From contig JAGBEV010000026.1 of assembly GCA_017936785.1 (NCBI GenBank), forward strand, positions 1 through 64,000: 64,000 nt of DNA. The letters are read 5' to 3'. The translations under genes and the position numbers were made by a program. Below, one piece after another: positions 9,472 through 17,749 of the stretch. The notes beneath the pieces were generated by a model. It worked only from the letters and a program-made list of their open reading frames with translations. It had not been told where the DNA came from and searched no databases. Source of the stretch: Lachnospiraceae bacterium (lineage in GTDB: Bacteria; Bacillota; Clostridia; Lachnospirales; Lachnospiraceae). The first letter of the stretch is position 1. Every line of letters starts with the position of its first letter.

Positions 9472-10047
9472 CTATTTTCCTTTTTTGTCCGTCAATAACG
9501 GCTTGATTGCATTATATATTTCACTTGCCTGTTTATTATCCTTGCTGGGAAATTTTTTCATCAATGCATTATTAATTCCCTGTTTGGTTTTATACTGCTG
9601 GATGAACTTTACTACAGTATCTGCTATCTCCGTATCTTTTATCAGCCTGTTTACTTCCTTTCTCAATTCATCCTGTTCTTTTTTGATATTTTTGCCAGAA
9701 ACATCTGCAACAATCATTATTTTTATCTTTCGTTTTGCCCAATAGGAACACAGTGCATTGAATCCGGTATCTTTTGTAACGATAAAATATTCCTGATCTT
9801 TATTTTCTGCTATTGCATATCCTAAAAATGTTGCCAGCTGGAAATCCAAGGCATTCTTCGTTCCAACCTCTACCTTTTGAAAGGTAATGTTTGCCCTTGA
9901 CTCATTCATTCTTCTATGCAGTCCAAACGTCAGGGTATCTGCATTCTCACTGTAAAAAATACAGACCACATCTTCTTCTGTCAGTCTGTTGATTCCATTC
10001 AACCCATCCTTTTTTACGTTTTCGTAATCTACCAGATAATATCCCAT
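9472..10047 (-). CDS. NYN-domain (PIN-like) protein
   Basis: The 191-residue protein begins YYLVDYENVKKDG, the first acidic motif of NYN/PIN-like nucleases. Further acidic residues lie at NALDFQL (near 76) and VTKDTGF (near 103), as expected for a metal site. Residues 130-191 are a lysine-rich helical tail. RNA cleavage is a reasonable inference from the family, but the substrate is unknown. GAGGAG lies seven bases before the ATG at 10047. It is downstream of the interrupted deacetylase, separated from it by a terminator. Confidence 0.75.
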   Translation of the reverse strand: MGYYLVDYENVKKDGLNGINRLTEEDVVCIFYSENADTLTFGLHRRMNESRANITFQKVEVGTKNALDFQLATFLGYAIAENKDQEYFIVTKDTGFNALCSYWAKRKIKIMIVADVSGKNIKKEQDELRKEVNRLIKDTEIADTVVKFIQQYKTKQGINNALMKKFPSKDNKQASEIYNAIKPLLTDKKGK

Positions 10048-10130
10048 TATAGTAAACTCCTCTGCCAATTCATAAATCAATTTGTTATTAAAAATATTAT
10101 AACAAAGACCTTCTTACAATGCCAGTCCCA

Positions 10131-10180
10131 AACCCACAAAAGCGTTCCGTCAACTCCACGGAACGCTTTTGTGGGTTTTA
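10131..10180. terminator. bidirectional hairpin terminator
   Basis: An 18-bp perfect stem (CCCACAAAAGCGTTCCGT) with a 7-base loop lies between the deacetylase 3' fragment and the NYN gene. Short T runs flank it on both strands. Confidence 0.75.
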
Positions 10181-10207
10181 TTATCCTGCCACTTCTCTGC
10201 TCGCACA

Positions 10208-10520
10208 CTATTGCGTCACCTGCGAAGGTTCTGGTGAGGCAGATTGGGATGTACTGCCAGATCCGCCATTGGCATTTCCGATCTGATGCTGCCGGCCTTC
10301 GGTATCCATCTCATAATTTTCTTTATAGATCAATTCAGAGATAGGCACAATCTCATATCCCTGTCCCTGCAGATTGGTGATCAGCGTCTCCAATGCCTCA
10401 GCAGTATATTTAGCACCGTTATGGCACAAAATGATAGATCCATTCCCCAGGTGCTTATGTTCACAGACAGTACGGATGATGGAATCCACACCATAGTCCT
10501 TCCAGTCGAGAGAATCTACA
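10208..10520 (-). pseudogene. polysaccharide deacetylase (PdaB-like), 3' fragment left of the ICE
   Basis: This piece encodes the last ~101 residues of the deacetylase whose 5' part lies at 49785-50471. Read from the shared ATCTACA it begins VDSLDWKDYGVDS and holds motif 5 of the family (SIILCHNG). It ends in a Ser/Gly/Gln-rich tail. It has no start codon of its own in frame with a ribosome site at the element end, so it is probably silent while the element is integrated. Joining the two pieces at GTAGAT gives one open frame of about 320 codons. Confidence 0.9.
10514..10520 (+). repeat. left junction repeat (attL core region)
   Basis: ATCTACA is shared with 49815-49821. Serine recombinases exchange a 2-bp core, so the true crossover lies within or next to these 7 bp. 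Confidence 0.8.
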
Positions 10521-10524
10521 CATG

Positions 10525-10537
10525 ACGCAAAAAGAAA
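10525..10537 (+). repeat. terminal inverted repeat, left copy
   Basis: ACGCAAAAAGAAA is present here and, inverted, at 49795-49807, four and seven bases inside the two junction repeats respectively. It may be part of the recombinase-binding arms. Confidence 0.65.
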
Positions 10538-10596
10538 TATATATTTTTATGCTTCTTTATTTATTTCATTCTTCGTCTAATCTTCTCCTGTATCAG

Positions 10597-10956
10597 TTAC
10601 TGCTCTATCTCTAACCCTGAATCATCAATACTAATGAGGACTGCACAATATTCCAATATTACTTGAAAAAACACCTGTGATGGTTTACATTTTTTTTCTA
10701 GGGCAACTTCTTTCAACTGCATTTTCTGGTCTTCTTCCAAATGTACACTGAACAATGCTTTTCTTTCAATATAATCTGGATCATTCCTCTTTGTGATCAA
10801 CACCCTGGAATCTAACTTTCTGTCACCAGCCATATAATACCGGATGGCACGCTTTACAAAAGTAACTTTATTGATTTCTTCCCGTTCCATCAGAAAGTAT
10901 ACCAACTCATATAATTCTTCAGAAAGATAACTTGAAAACAACCGCTTTTTTGCCAT
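10597..10956 (-). CDS. tandem ribbon-helix-helix-like DNA-binding protein
   Basis: The 119-residue basic protein seems to hold two similar units. The first has RLFSSYLSEELYELV then KVTFVKRAIRYYM; the second has ALFSVHLEEDQKMQLKEVA then KPSQVFFQVILEYC. Each has a short strand followed by two helices, as in ribbon-helix-helix repressors. It follows parB closely and is the gene nearest attL, so it could regulate the par genes or serve as a recombination directionality factor. Both roles are guesses. The start at 10956 has AAAGGAAAGAG upstream. Confidence 0.6.
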   Translation of the reverse strand: MAKKRLFSSYLSEELYELVYFLMEREEINKVTFVKRAIRYYMAGDRKLDSRVLITKRNDPDYIERKALFSVHLEEDQKMQLKEVALEKKCKPSQVFFQVILEYCAVLISIDDSGLEIEQ

Positions 10957-10984
10957 ATCATTAACTCTTTCCTTTATCATACTA

Positions 10985-12013
10985 TTAATTGCTCTTTAAT
11001 ATATTTTCGAGCTGTCTTATATAGAAATAATATTTGTCCCTGCCTGTTTCGTCAAGCAAAATCTCACCTTCTTTCAGACTCTGGGTAATATTTCTGATAT
11101 CCTTTCGGAATTTTGCTGAAGTTATTACCTCCTTATTCTGTCCAGTATCCTTCTTATATTTCTTTATTTCCTTTGAGGTAACTGTATTCTGACTGGCATC
11201 AGAAGCAAGCGCATCTTGTTCCTCCGAATCCAACTCATGCACTGCTTTTGCTGCAACACTGACAGATATTTTATTGTTAAGCAGTGCATCTTTCAAAGCC
11301 TGTGTTCCTTTATTGGATACTTCTTCATATTTACTAACTTGTCCACTGGATATACCAACTGTTTTTGTAATGATATCTCTTGTTTTTTCTCCCTTTATCC
11401 GTACATTTTGTTGTTTTCCGTCTTCATCTTTTCCAGCAATATACTCTACACCATTCTCTCTTAATTCTTGTATGATACCCTTCCATTTCTGGATTTCCAT
11501 ATAAGTATCCCCATCTGTATAGGTCCTCGCTTCTTTATTTGTAGTTATGATAGCATAATCTTCTTTCTTCTCCAAACTTAATGGTAAATCGATTTCTTCT
11601 GGATTTTTTAAAACACAGGCAATCACAACATCATCTGACCATTCCGATTCGTTTTCATCTGCTATAAGGCTGTCAATCGCTGTAAGCCGTCTTTCCCCTC
11701 CAATCAGTATATAGCGGTCATTTTCCTGTTTTGATACCTCCAAAGGCTGGCTCAAACCGCTATGACGAATAGATTGTGCCAATGAATCAATATGATCTAT
11801 GCTGTAAAAGTTGTTCGGATTTTTATCTATTTTATTCCTTGGAATAAAGATTATTTCCTGTCCCACATGCTTCTTCCCTGCATTTTCAAAAAATCCCGCA
11901 CCTACTAATACTTTCCCTTTCTCTGTTTCTGCAGATATTGTTTGTTTCTGTCCAGACTCTACTTTTTTCCCGTTTCCCCCTTTAATCGTCTCCAGATTAA
12001 ACTTATTTGCCAT
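10985..12013 (-). CDS. ParB-like partition protein
   Basis: The 342-residue protein has the ParB N-terminal domain: IPRNKIDKNPNNFYSID, then LAQSIRHSGLSQPLEV and the CTP-binding motif GGERRLTA (near 107). A helix-turn-helix region follows around ISSGQVSKYEEVSN. It probably binds a centromere-like site and works with the ParA encoded just upstream. It keeps the element in the host, especially when excised. The ATG at 12013 follows AAAGGAT. A GGTGTCA-TTAG-TGGCACC palindrome lies between parA and this gene. Confidence 0.9.
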   Translation of the reverse strand: MANKFNLETIKGGNGKKVESGQKQTISAETEKGKVLVGAGFFENAGKKHVGQEIIFIPRNKIDKNPNNFYSIDHIDSLAQSIRHSGLSQPLEVSKQENDRYILIGGERRLTAIDSLIADENESEWSDDVVIACVLKNPEEIDLPLSLEKKEDYAIITTNKEARTYTDGDTYMEIQKWKGIIQELRENGVEYIAGKDEDGKQQNVRIKGEKTRDIITKTVGISSGQVSKYEEVSNKGTQALKDALLNNKISVSVAAKAVHELDSEEQDALASDASQNTVTSKEIKKYKKDTGQNKEVITSAKFRKDIRNITQSLKEGEILLDETGRDKYYFYIRQLENILKSN

Positions 12014-12036
12014 CTTAACCATCCTTTCTATCGCAA

Positions 12037-12054
12037 GGTGTCATTAGTGGCACC
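12037..12054. promoter_or_regulatory. palindrome between parA and parB
   Basis: GGTGTCAttagTGGCACC is one mismatch from the perfect palindromes at 13016, 16328 and 45644. It lies in the 62-bp gap between parA and parB and is a candidate parS or operator. Confidence 0.6.
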
Positions 12055-12084
12055 TAGTTGATTTGCTGTTTGAAATCATATCTT

Positions 12085-12906
12085 TTATGATCTACTATTG
12101 TTTAATATGTACTCTGTCAGTTTCAAATAATCCATTGTAGTCTTGCATTTATTTCTTCCATCATCATAGGCTAAGAGTGGAATTTGGACCAGACTGCTTT
12201 CTTCAATGTTCTTACTGGTCGAAATCGAAACCGGAATCATATATTTTCCAAAACTTTCCTCAAGCAACTCATAAACTGCTTTTGAAACATTTTTTCTCCC
12301 ATTCCATTGTGTAAAGAACATTCCACCAATTTTTAATCCTTCGTTATACTCTGACACTGCTTGAAATAGGTTCATAATAATAGCAGCTCCCAGAAGGCTT
12401 CCCCCATCGCAACGCAATGGAACATATACTTCATCCGCTGCCACCAGTCCATTGATATTAACGATTGACATAGATGGGCTACTATCAATTATACAATAAT
12501 CATATTCTTGCTGTAAAGATTTCAAGTGACCTTTCAATCGAAACTGCTGTGGTGTTTTCACATCCGCCTTGATGCGTTCCGCTGCCTCCGACAATGTCAA
12601 ATGGCTTGGAATGATATCCAGATTTTCATATTCTGTATGTAAGATACATTTATGAATATCCAAATCCCTGTTTAGCAATAAATCTTCTATGGATTTCTGT
12701 TTATTGATACAGGTTCCATGATATATACTATGGAATAGTTCAATAAAATTGACATGGCTAAACATGCATGTGCTATTCATCTGTGGATCAAGGTCAATTA
12801 ATAAAACTTTTTTTCCATATTTTGCAGCCATCATATGAGCTATCGTCGTTACACTGGCTGTTTTTCCTACCCCACCCTTATTATTCAAAAATACAATTGT
12901 TTTCAT
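12085..12906 (-). CDS. ParA-family partition ATPase
   Basis: The 273-residue ATPase has the deviant Walker A KGGVGKT at the N terminus (residues 10-16), LLIDLDPQMNST and CIIDSSPS as further motifs. Length and lack of an N-terminal HTH are like type Ib or Soj-type ParA. It would segregate the element together with ParB. It has its own promoter (12943-12971) and an AGGAGGAA ribosome site, with a repeat-palindrome module directly upstream. Confidence 0.93.
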   Translation of the reverse strand: MKTIVFLNNKGGVGKTASVTTIAHMMAAKYGKKVLLIDLDPQMNSTCMFSHVNFIELFHSIYHGTCINKQKSIEDLLLNRDLDIHKCILHTEYENLDIIPSHLTLSEAAERIKADVKTPQQFRLKGHLKSLQQEYDYCIIDSSPSMSIVNINGLVAADEVYVPLRCDGGSLLGAAIIMNLFQAVSEYNEGLKIGGMFFTQWNGRKNVSKAVYELLEESFGKYMIPVSISTSKNIEESSLVQIPLLAYDDGRNKCKTTMDYLKLTEYILNNSRS

Positions 12907-12942
12907 ATGTTCTTCCTCCTTTTTTTTCTTTTTATATTATAT

Positions 12943-12971
12943 ATAATATCTTCCTTAAGAAAATCTGTCAA
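12943..12971 (-). promoter_or_regulatory. parA promoter
   Basis: TTGACA (12971-12966), 17-bp spacer, TATTAT (12948-12943). The -35 lies three bases from the 26-bp repeat that is also found at the transglutaminase promoter. Confidence 0.75.
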
Positions 12972-12974
12972 TGA

Positions 12975-13000
12975 TAACATACAAAAAAAGTTGACAAATT
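12975..13000. repeat. 26-bp exact repeat, copy 1
   Basis: The stretch beginning TAACATACAAAAAAAGTTG is identical to 45602-45627. Both copies abut a -35 box on one side and a GGTGCC palindrome 15-16 bp away on the other. Confidence 0.85.
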
Positions 13001-13015
13001 TTATTCACTGAAAAA

Positions 13016-13033
13016 GGTGCCAAAAATGGCACC
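13016..13033. promoter_or_regulatory. perfect GGTGCC palindrome upstream of parA
   Basis: GGTGCCAaaaaTGGCACC, 7-bp arms with a 4-base centre. It lies between the relaxase stop and the parA promoter. Confidence 0.7.
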
Positions 13034-13036
13034 CAT

Positions 13037-16000
13037 CTATTTCCCCTCATTATATTCATTCATCAATCGCTCATGTTCCCGTATATTCCTTTGTTTCTCC
13101 CACTCTGATTTCAGTCCTCTTTTCATCCGGTTAATCGCCGTTGCCAACGATACTCCCCTTCCAATGCCCAATGCTCGATTTGCTCTTCCCCGTTCTATTC
13201 CTTCAACCATATTTTTAGCATACTCATTTTCATGTTCTGCTGACCGTATAAACCAGTCCTTTGCCTTCGACAAATCACGCTGAACCACATCCCCTTTAAA
13301 ATATACCATACCTAACGTAAATTCCGCATAAGAATTTCCCTCTTTGGCTGCCTGAGTCAAAAAATCTATTCCTCTTTCTACATCATACATACCGCTTTTT
13401 TTATCCAAATATATCTTTCCAAGATAATATTTTGCATGCTGATTACCACACTTTTCAAAATGCTCTGCAGCTTCTTCATATCTTTCCTGGCCATAAAACA
13501 ACTCTCCTAATTTATAACTGGCAATCTCATTTCCATGATCCTCTGCTTTTCCATACCAATAAAACGCTTTTTCATTATCTCTCATTCCATATTGATCTGA
13601 ATCATATATGTTTCCAAGTTGGTACTGTGCCCACTCATTTTCTTCCATGGCTGCTTTCGTTAAATATTCCAACCCTTTATCTGGATTAAACATTCCTTTT
13701 TCTTCATCCAGATATATTTTTCCCAAATAATAGTTTGCATACTGATTATTACACTTTTCAAAATGTTCTACAGCCTCTGAATAATTTTCCAGGTCATAGC
13801 ATATTTTTCCTAATTTGTAGCTAGCAAACTCATTTCCGTGTTGCTCTGCTTTTGTATACCAACCATATGCCTTTTTGATATCCTGAATTCCATATTTATC
13901 CAAACAGTATATATTTCCAAGCTGGTACTGCGCCCATTCATTTTCTCCCATGGCTGCTTTCGTCATATATTTCAATCCCTTTTCTATATCATACATTTCC
14001 CTTTGCTCATCCAGATATATTTTCCCAAGAAAATAGTCTGCAAACCGATTATCACACTTCTCATAATGTTTTGCAGCATTTTGGAAATCCTCCTGTTCAT
14101 AATACATTTTCCCAAGCTTATAGCTGGCAAACGTGTTACCTGCTTTTTCTGCTTTATTATACCACTCTTTTGCTTTGTCCAAATCCTGCAAAGTATATTT
14201 CTCAGAAGAATAAATATTTCCTAAAGTATACATTGCCATATCACTTTTGCCTTTTATTGCCACTTCACTTAGATAAGCAACAGCCTGTGGTATTCTCTCT
14301 TCTCTTCCTTCCTCCAAATAGAGCTTCGCCAATCTGCTTTTTGCATAAATGTTCCCAGCATCTGCCGATAGGGATAGATATTCTTCTGCACGTTCTGCAT
14401 CCTGTCCGACTCCTTTTCCATTTAAATACATAAGTCCAATCTTGTATTCCAAATTATCATTCTTCTGCTTTCTCTCCATATCCAGAAAACGATGAAAAGC
14501 ACTTGCATATAGCTCTTCTGCAGAATAATATCCTTTTGCTCCTTCTGAAATTTCCTGATTTTCAATCATGGAAGCTGCCTGATATGCAGCATACGCATTA
14601 TTGTGGGAGATGGAAGTAAAATATTGAAAAGCTAGTTCTGGTGATTCCTTGATCCCCTGACCATAATAGGCCATTTTTCCAAGAAGATAGGTCGCATATT
14701 TATTTCCACTTTTCTCCATCCATTCTCTTGCATTTTCATATGATTTTTCTATACCTTGTCCATAATAAAAGTGCTTCCCTATTCGGTATGCAAAATATCC
14801 TTTTCCTTTATCTTCATTTCGATATAAATATTGAAACCGAGAAAATGCCTGTTGATAATATCTGTCGGCCATGTCGATATCTATTTTTGTTCCCCTTCCA
14901 AAACGATATACGTCACCTAATTCATATGTTGCAAGAACATTACCATTGGTATGTTCCTCTTCCAACAACTGGATTGCTTTTTCATAATCCGGCTTTTTTC
15001 CGTATAAATTCTTTTTTGCTTCTTTAAACTGTTGGCTCCATTCATACTGAATTTTTTCTGGCTCCTGTATCATTCTGATTTTTTCCTCCGATGCTTCACG
15101 AATATCACCTTCCTGCATTTCCTCGTACTGTTCAAATGCTTTATTAGTTTTTATTTTTTCTTGCATGGAGTCTGATATGGCAAATGATATTTCTTCTGGC
15201 TCTGGAGGGACATAATTAACTTCTTCTCGTTTTTTCTCACTTTTTAACTCTTTATCATATTCCCGAATCTCTTTCAATATAACATTACCTAAACGAGTAT
15301 ACATATCGTTTTTCTTTCCTTCTGCATAACTTTTTCCATTCTCTCCATAAGCCACTTTATATTTTTCATTTTGAATTTGAAGTCTGCTCTGTAATTCCTC
15401 CAACTCCCCTTTATGATATTTCTCCAAATACAAATCACTTAACAAATCAATTTTTTCTTTTACAGGTGCCATGATAGGGTTATTATAATTCCACATGTTT
15501 CTTGCACAGTCAGGCATTTTATCATAAAGCTGAAGGAATGCATGTGCTAATTCTTTGTCTTTAGAAAGCGGATGCTCCTTTTTCTGCTTGATGATACTAT
15601 CCCGTATAATGCGATTAATCTGTAAATTATTTTCTTTTTCGTTAATAATCTGATTTACCACACTACTTTTACAGCTTTCAATACTACCCAGACGAAACCG
15701 TCCTTTAAATTCTTCTTTTTTAATGATATTTCCAGCAGCATCCCGAAGAGGTACTTTGACAGTCTTTCCGTCTACAGATTTCTTCTGGTATTGAATATAT
15801 TCTTTTTTTTCTCGCATTGGTTCCGGTTCAACTGTTGCAATATGAATGTGAATATTATCTGTATTGTAATGAATCGCTCCACTCCATACTGCATTTTCTA
15901 AGCCCTCCGCTTTCAACATTTTATTTACCGCATTCCTGGCTACATCCTTCAATTTATTTTCATCCAGTATCTGTGTTTCTCTGGAATATAATCCGTTCTG

Positions 16001-16306
16001 TTCCAGCCAGCGATTGTCAAAAGAGATTACTGTCTGCCACATCAGACTGCCATTCTCCTGTGCAGTCTTGAAGATATCTTTCAACTGCCTCTTATCTTCC
16101 ATAGTCAACTCATTTTTTTCTGAATGGAACAGCCCTGTTGTTTTTTCTGGATTTCCCATATAATCCTGATATAAATTATATTTATTGCTATTTTTTGTAC
16201 GTGATGCCTCCTCCCGATCTATGTAATCAATATAAGATGTAAAATGACTAGAATGTACTTTACAGAATTTTGTCATTATTACAACACCGGCCTTTATATC
16301 TCCCAT
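13037..16306 (-). CDS. MobP2-type relaxase with C-terminal Sel1 repeats
   Basis: The N-terminal ~330 residues match relaxases of the MobP2/MobL kind: SSHFTSYIDYIDREEASR, LYQDYMGNPEKTTGLF, and the metal-binding histidines in HYNTDNIHIHIATVEPEP (near 150). The tyrosine nucleophile should be among the early tyrosines. From about 455 to 1060 the protein is a long array of Sel1-like helical repeats. It includes three near-identical ~100-residue units (AQYQLGNIY, ASYKLGK, HFEKC, YYLGKIYLD). It nicks oriT and pilots the strand through the secretion channel. The start at 16306 is chosen because GGAGG lies five bases upstream, which leaves a GGTGCC palindrome in the leader. Confidence 0.9.
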   Translation of the reverse strand: MGDIKAGVVIMTKFCKVHSSHFTSYIDYIDREEASRTKNSNKYNLYQDYMGNPEKTTGLFHSEKNELTMEDKRQLKDIFKTAQENGSLMWQTVISFDNRWLEQNGLYSRETQILDENKLKDVARNAVNKMLKAEGLENAVWSGAIHYNTDNIHIHIATVEPEPMREKKEYIQYQKKSVDGKTVKVPLRDAAGNIIKKEEFKGRFRLGSIESCKSSVVNQIINEKENNLQINRIIRDSIIKQKKEHPLSKDKELAHAFLQLYDKMPDCARNMWNYNNPIMAPVKEKIDLLSDLYLEKYHKGELEELQSRLQIQNEKYKVAYGENGKSYAEGKKNDMYTRLGNVILKEIREYDKELKSEKKREEVNYVPPEPEEISFAISDSMQEKIKTNKAFEQYEEMQEGDIREASEEKIRMIQEPEKIQYEWSQQFKEAKKNLYGKKPDYEKAIQLLEEEHTNGNVLATYELGDVYRFGRGTKIDIDMADRYYQQAFSRFQYLYRNEDKGKGYFAYRIGKHFYYGQGIEKSYENAREWMEKSGNKYATYLLGKMAYYGQGIKESPELAFQYFTSISHNNAYAAYQAASMIENQEISEGAKGYYSAEELYASAFHRFLDMERKQKNDNLEYKIGLMYLNGKGVGQDAERAEEYLSLSADAGNIYAKSRLAKLYLEEGREERIPQAVAYLSEVAIKGKSDMAMYTLGNIYSSEKYTLQDLDKAKEWYNKAEKAGNTFASYKLGKMYYEQEDFQNAAKHYEKCDNRFADYFLGKIYLDEQREMYDIEKGLKYMTKAAMGENEWAQYQLGNIYCLDKYGIQDIKKAYGWYTKAEQHGNEFASYKLGKICYDLENYSEAVEHFEKCNNQYANYYLGKIYLDEEKGMFNPDKGLEYLTKAAMEENEWAQYQLGNIYDSDQYGMRDNEKAFYWYGKAEDHGNEIASYKLGELFYGQERYEEAAEHFEKCGNQHAKYYLGKIYLDKKSGMYDVERGIDFLTQAAKEGNSYAEFTLGMVYFKGDVVQRDLSKAKDWFIRSAEHENEYAKNMVEGIERGRANRALGIGRGVSLATAINRMKRGLKSEWEKQRNIREHERLMNEYNEGK

Positions 16307-16327
16307 CATAACCTCCAAATATTTAAA

Positions 16328-16345
16328 GGTGCCACAAATGGCACC
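16328..16345. promoter_or_regulatory. perfect GGTGCC palindrome in the relaxase leader
   Basis: GGTGCCAcaaaTGGCACC lies just upstream of the relaxase ribosome site, between it and the stop of the preceding small gene. It suits an operator. Confidence 0.7.
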
Positions 16346-16359
16346 CAATTTCTTCTATG

Positions 16360-16617
16360 CTATAAATCTGTCTTATCATTTAGTTTTTCCAAAAGAATAT
16401 TATTGGTTTCTATGACATCATTCGCTTGCTCTAAGCGTTCTACCAATACATGCACCAAATTAGCATACTTACTATCCAATTCAGCTACATCTGGCACAAT
16501 GGCATATTTTGACAAACATCTTTTCAAATATTGATTCCTGCTCATATGGTGCGCTTTGGCTAACTCGTCAATTTTTTTTACAATTACAGGATCAACCCCT
16601 CTAATTTTTATTTCCAT
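16360..16617 (-). CDS. small accessory mobilisation protein (MobC/RHH-like)
   Basis: The 85-residue protein starts MEIKIRGVDPVIVKKIDELA and continues MSRNQYLKRCLSKYA, a ribbon-helix-helix pattern. Its C-terminal half is helical. Such proteins bind oriT and help the relaxase open it. The start at 16617 has GAGG eight bases upstream. An earlier ATG that overlaps the upstream gene is possible. It lies directly before the relaxase. Confidence 0.6.
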   Translation of the reverse strand: MEIKIRGVDPVIVKKIDELAKAHHMSRNQYLKRCLSKYAIVPDVAELDSKYANLVHVLVERLEQANDVIETNNILLEKLNDKTDL

Positions 16618-16660
16618 CCGATAATCCTCATTCTCTTCTAATTTCCACAGATGAACCTTG

Positions 16661-17053
16661 TTATTTTCCTTTATTTTTTCGCTCATCGCTTTTTTGCTTA
16701 AAATAAGCAATTTTCTCTTTGATACGTTCCTGACTTTGTGCCACAACAGGATGAGGTGCCAGCTCAACTGAAATACAAGTTTCTGCCTTTAGCATATGCA
16801 TTAATGTATTCATAGCATCCAATAGGACAATACTATTCTGTTCCGCTACCTTGGTGGCCCACTTGATTCTTTCTTTTGGTAGATAATTCTTTTCCAACTC
16901 CTCGCGAATGGCAACAGCTAACTCCTCATTCTGTTTTTTACTGTGCCTTATTAAATATGAAATAGCCTGGCTGTCAGAATGTAATCCCAACTCCTGCCTA
17001 TATTCTTTCAATAATTCTCTATCCTCTTCTGAAAGGTAAATACATTTTTGCAT
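16661..17053 (-). CDS. probable mobilisation accessory protein
   Basis: The 130-residue charged, helical protein starts MQKCIYLSEEDRELLKEYRQ and includes SDSQAISYLIRH, which resembles a ribbon-helix-helix or MobC-type fold. It is first in the cluster that ends with the relaxase and lies next to the oriT candidate. An ATG six bases earlier sits too close to AAAGGAG, so 17053 is preferred. Function is inferred from position. Confidence 0.55.
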   Translation of the reverse strand: MQKCIYLSEEDRELLKEYRQELGLHSDSQAISYLIRHSKKQNEELAVAIREELEKNYLPKERIKWATKVAEQNSIVLLDAMNTLMHMLKAETCISVELAPHPVVAQSQERIKEKIAYFKQKSDERKNKGK

Positions 17054-17188
17054 TTCCATTTTCTCCTTTCTTTGGATAATATTATATATTACTCAATATA
17101 TTTTTTCAACAAAAATACAATCTTTTCTATATATATTTCCTTACCTTTAACTATAATTCATATATTATTTATATATTGTTAGCTGCTC

Positions 17189-17262
17189 AGAGCATCCCCA
17201 GGGAAATGTTAGGCTTTGCCTAACCCCCACGCTCTCGTGGGGTCAATTTCCTCTTATGCTCT
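17189..17262. other. candidate origin of transfer (multi-stem structure)
   Basis: Nested inverted repeats can fold into one structure. The outer stems are AGAGCAT/ATGCTCT and GGAAAT/ATTTCC. They enclose two hairpins, GTTAGGC-TTT-GCCTAAC and CCCCACG-CTCT-CGTGGGG. The structure lies ~135 bp upstream of the mobilisation genes in a long non-coding stretch. A further pair TTTTCTCAA/TTGAGAAAA follows. Hairpins next to mob genes are typical of oriT. The nick site is not identified. Confidence 0.6.
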
Positions 17263-17749
17263 TTTCTCAACTCCATAGGATTTGAGAAAACTCCGCTCTC
17301 TGAATATCTGCAGTAAAATTGCCACATGCTAAATCCCACACGATAAAAAAGAAAAAAGCTATATTAGCATATTCTACATTAGATTGATATGGCATAAATA
17401 TATATTTATAAAGAAATAATATAAAAACAAGAAATAATAAACTCCCAGGATCAACATCCTCCTATCCCCATAAACACAATATCTACAGCAAAATCCATGT
17501 GGATAATAAATAGACTACTTTTCCAAACCATTTGACTACGAAAACAGACCAGCTCTCAAAAAACGGAAAATTTTTAGACAAGATACCTTTTTTGGTTCAC
17601 AAATTTAGACTCAAATTGCAACAAAAAAATCCGGAAAACAGCAATTAATTTACTATTTTCCGAATTTGTGCTTTGCATTTTTTCTAAAATCAAATTCTTT
17701 TTACCAGATTAAGTATATTTTTTGCAGCACAATGAAACCTTTTTTAAGG
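17263..17749. other. AT-rich non-coding region, candidate replication origin
   Basis: No gene is seen in ~490 bp. It holds a perfect DnaA box (TTATCCACA, minus strand, 17506-17498) in very AT-rich DNA. It lies directly downstream of a two-winged-helix protein gene. No clear iterons were found, so this is a weak origin call. Confidence 0.35.

Noticed and set aside
17189..17262. Inverted repeats as ordinary terminators
   Set aside because: No T tract follows either hairpin, and no gene ends here; the nearest genes start at 17053 and end at 17750.
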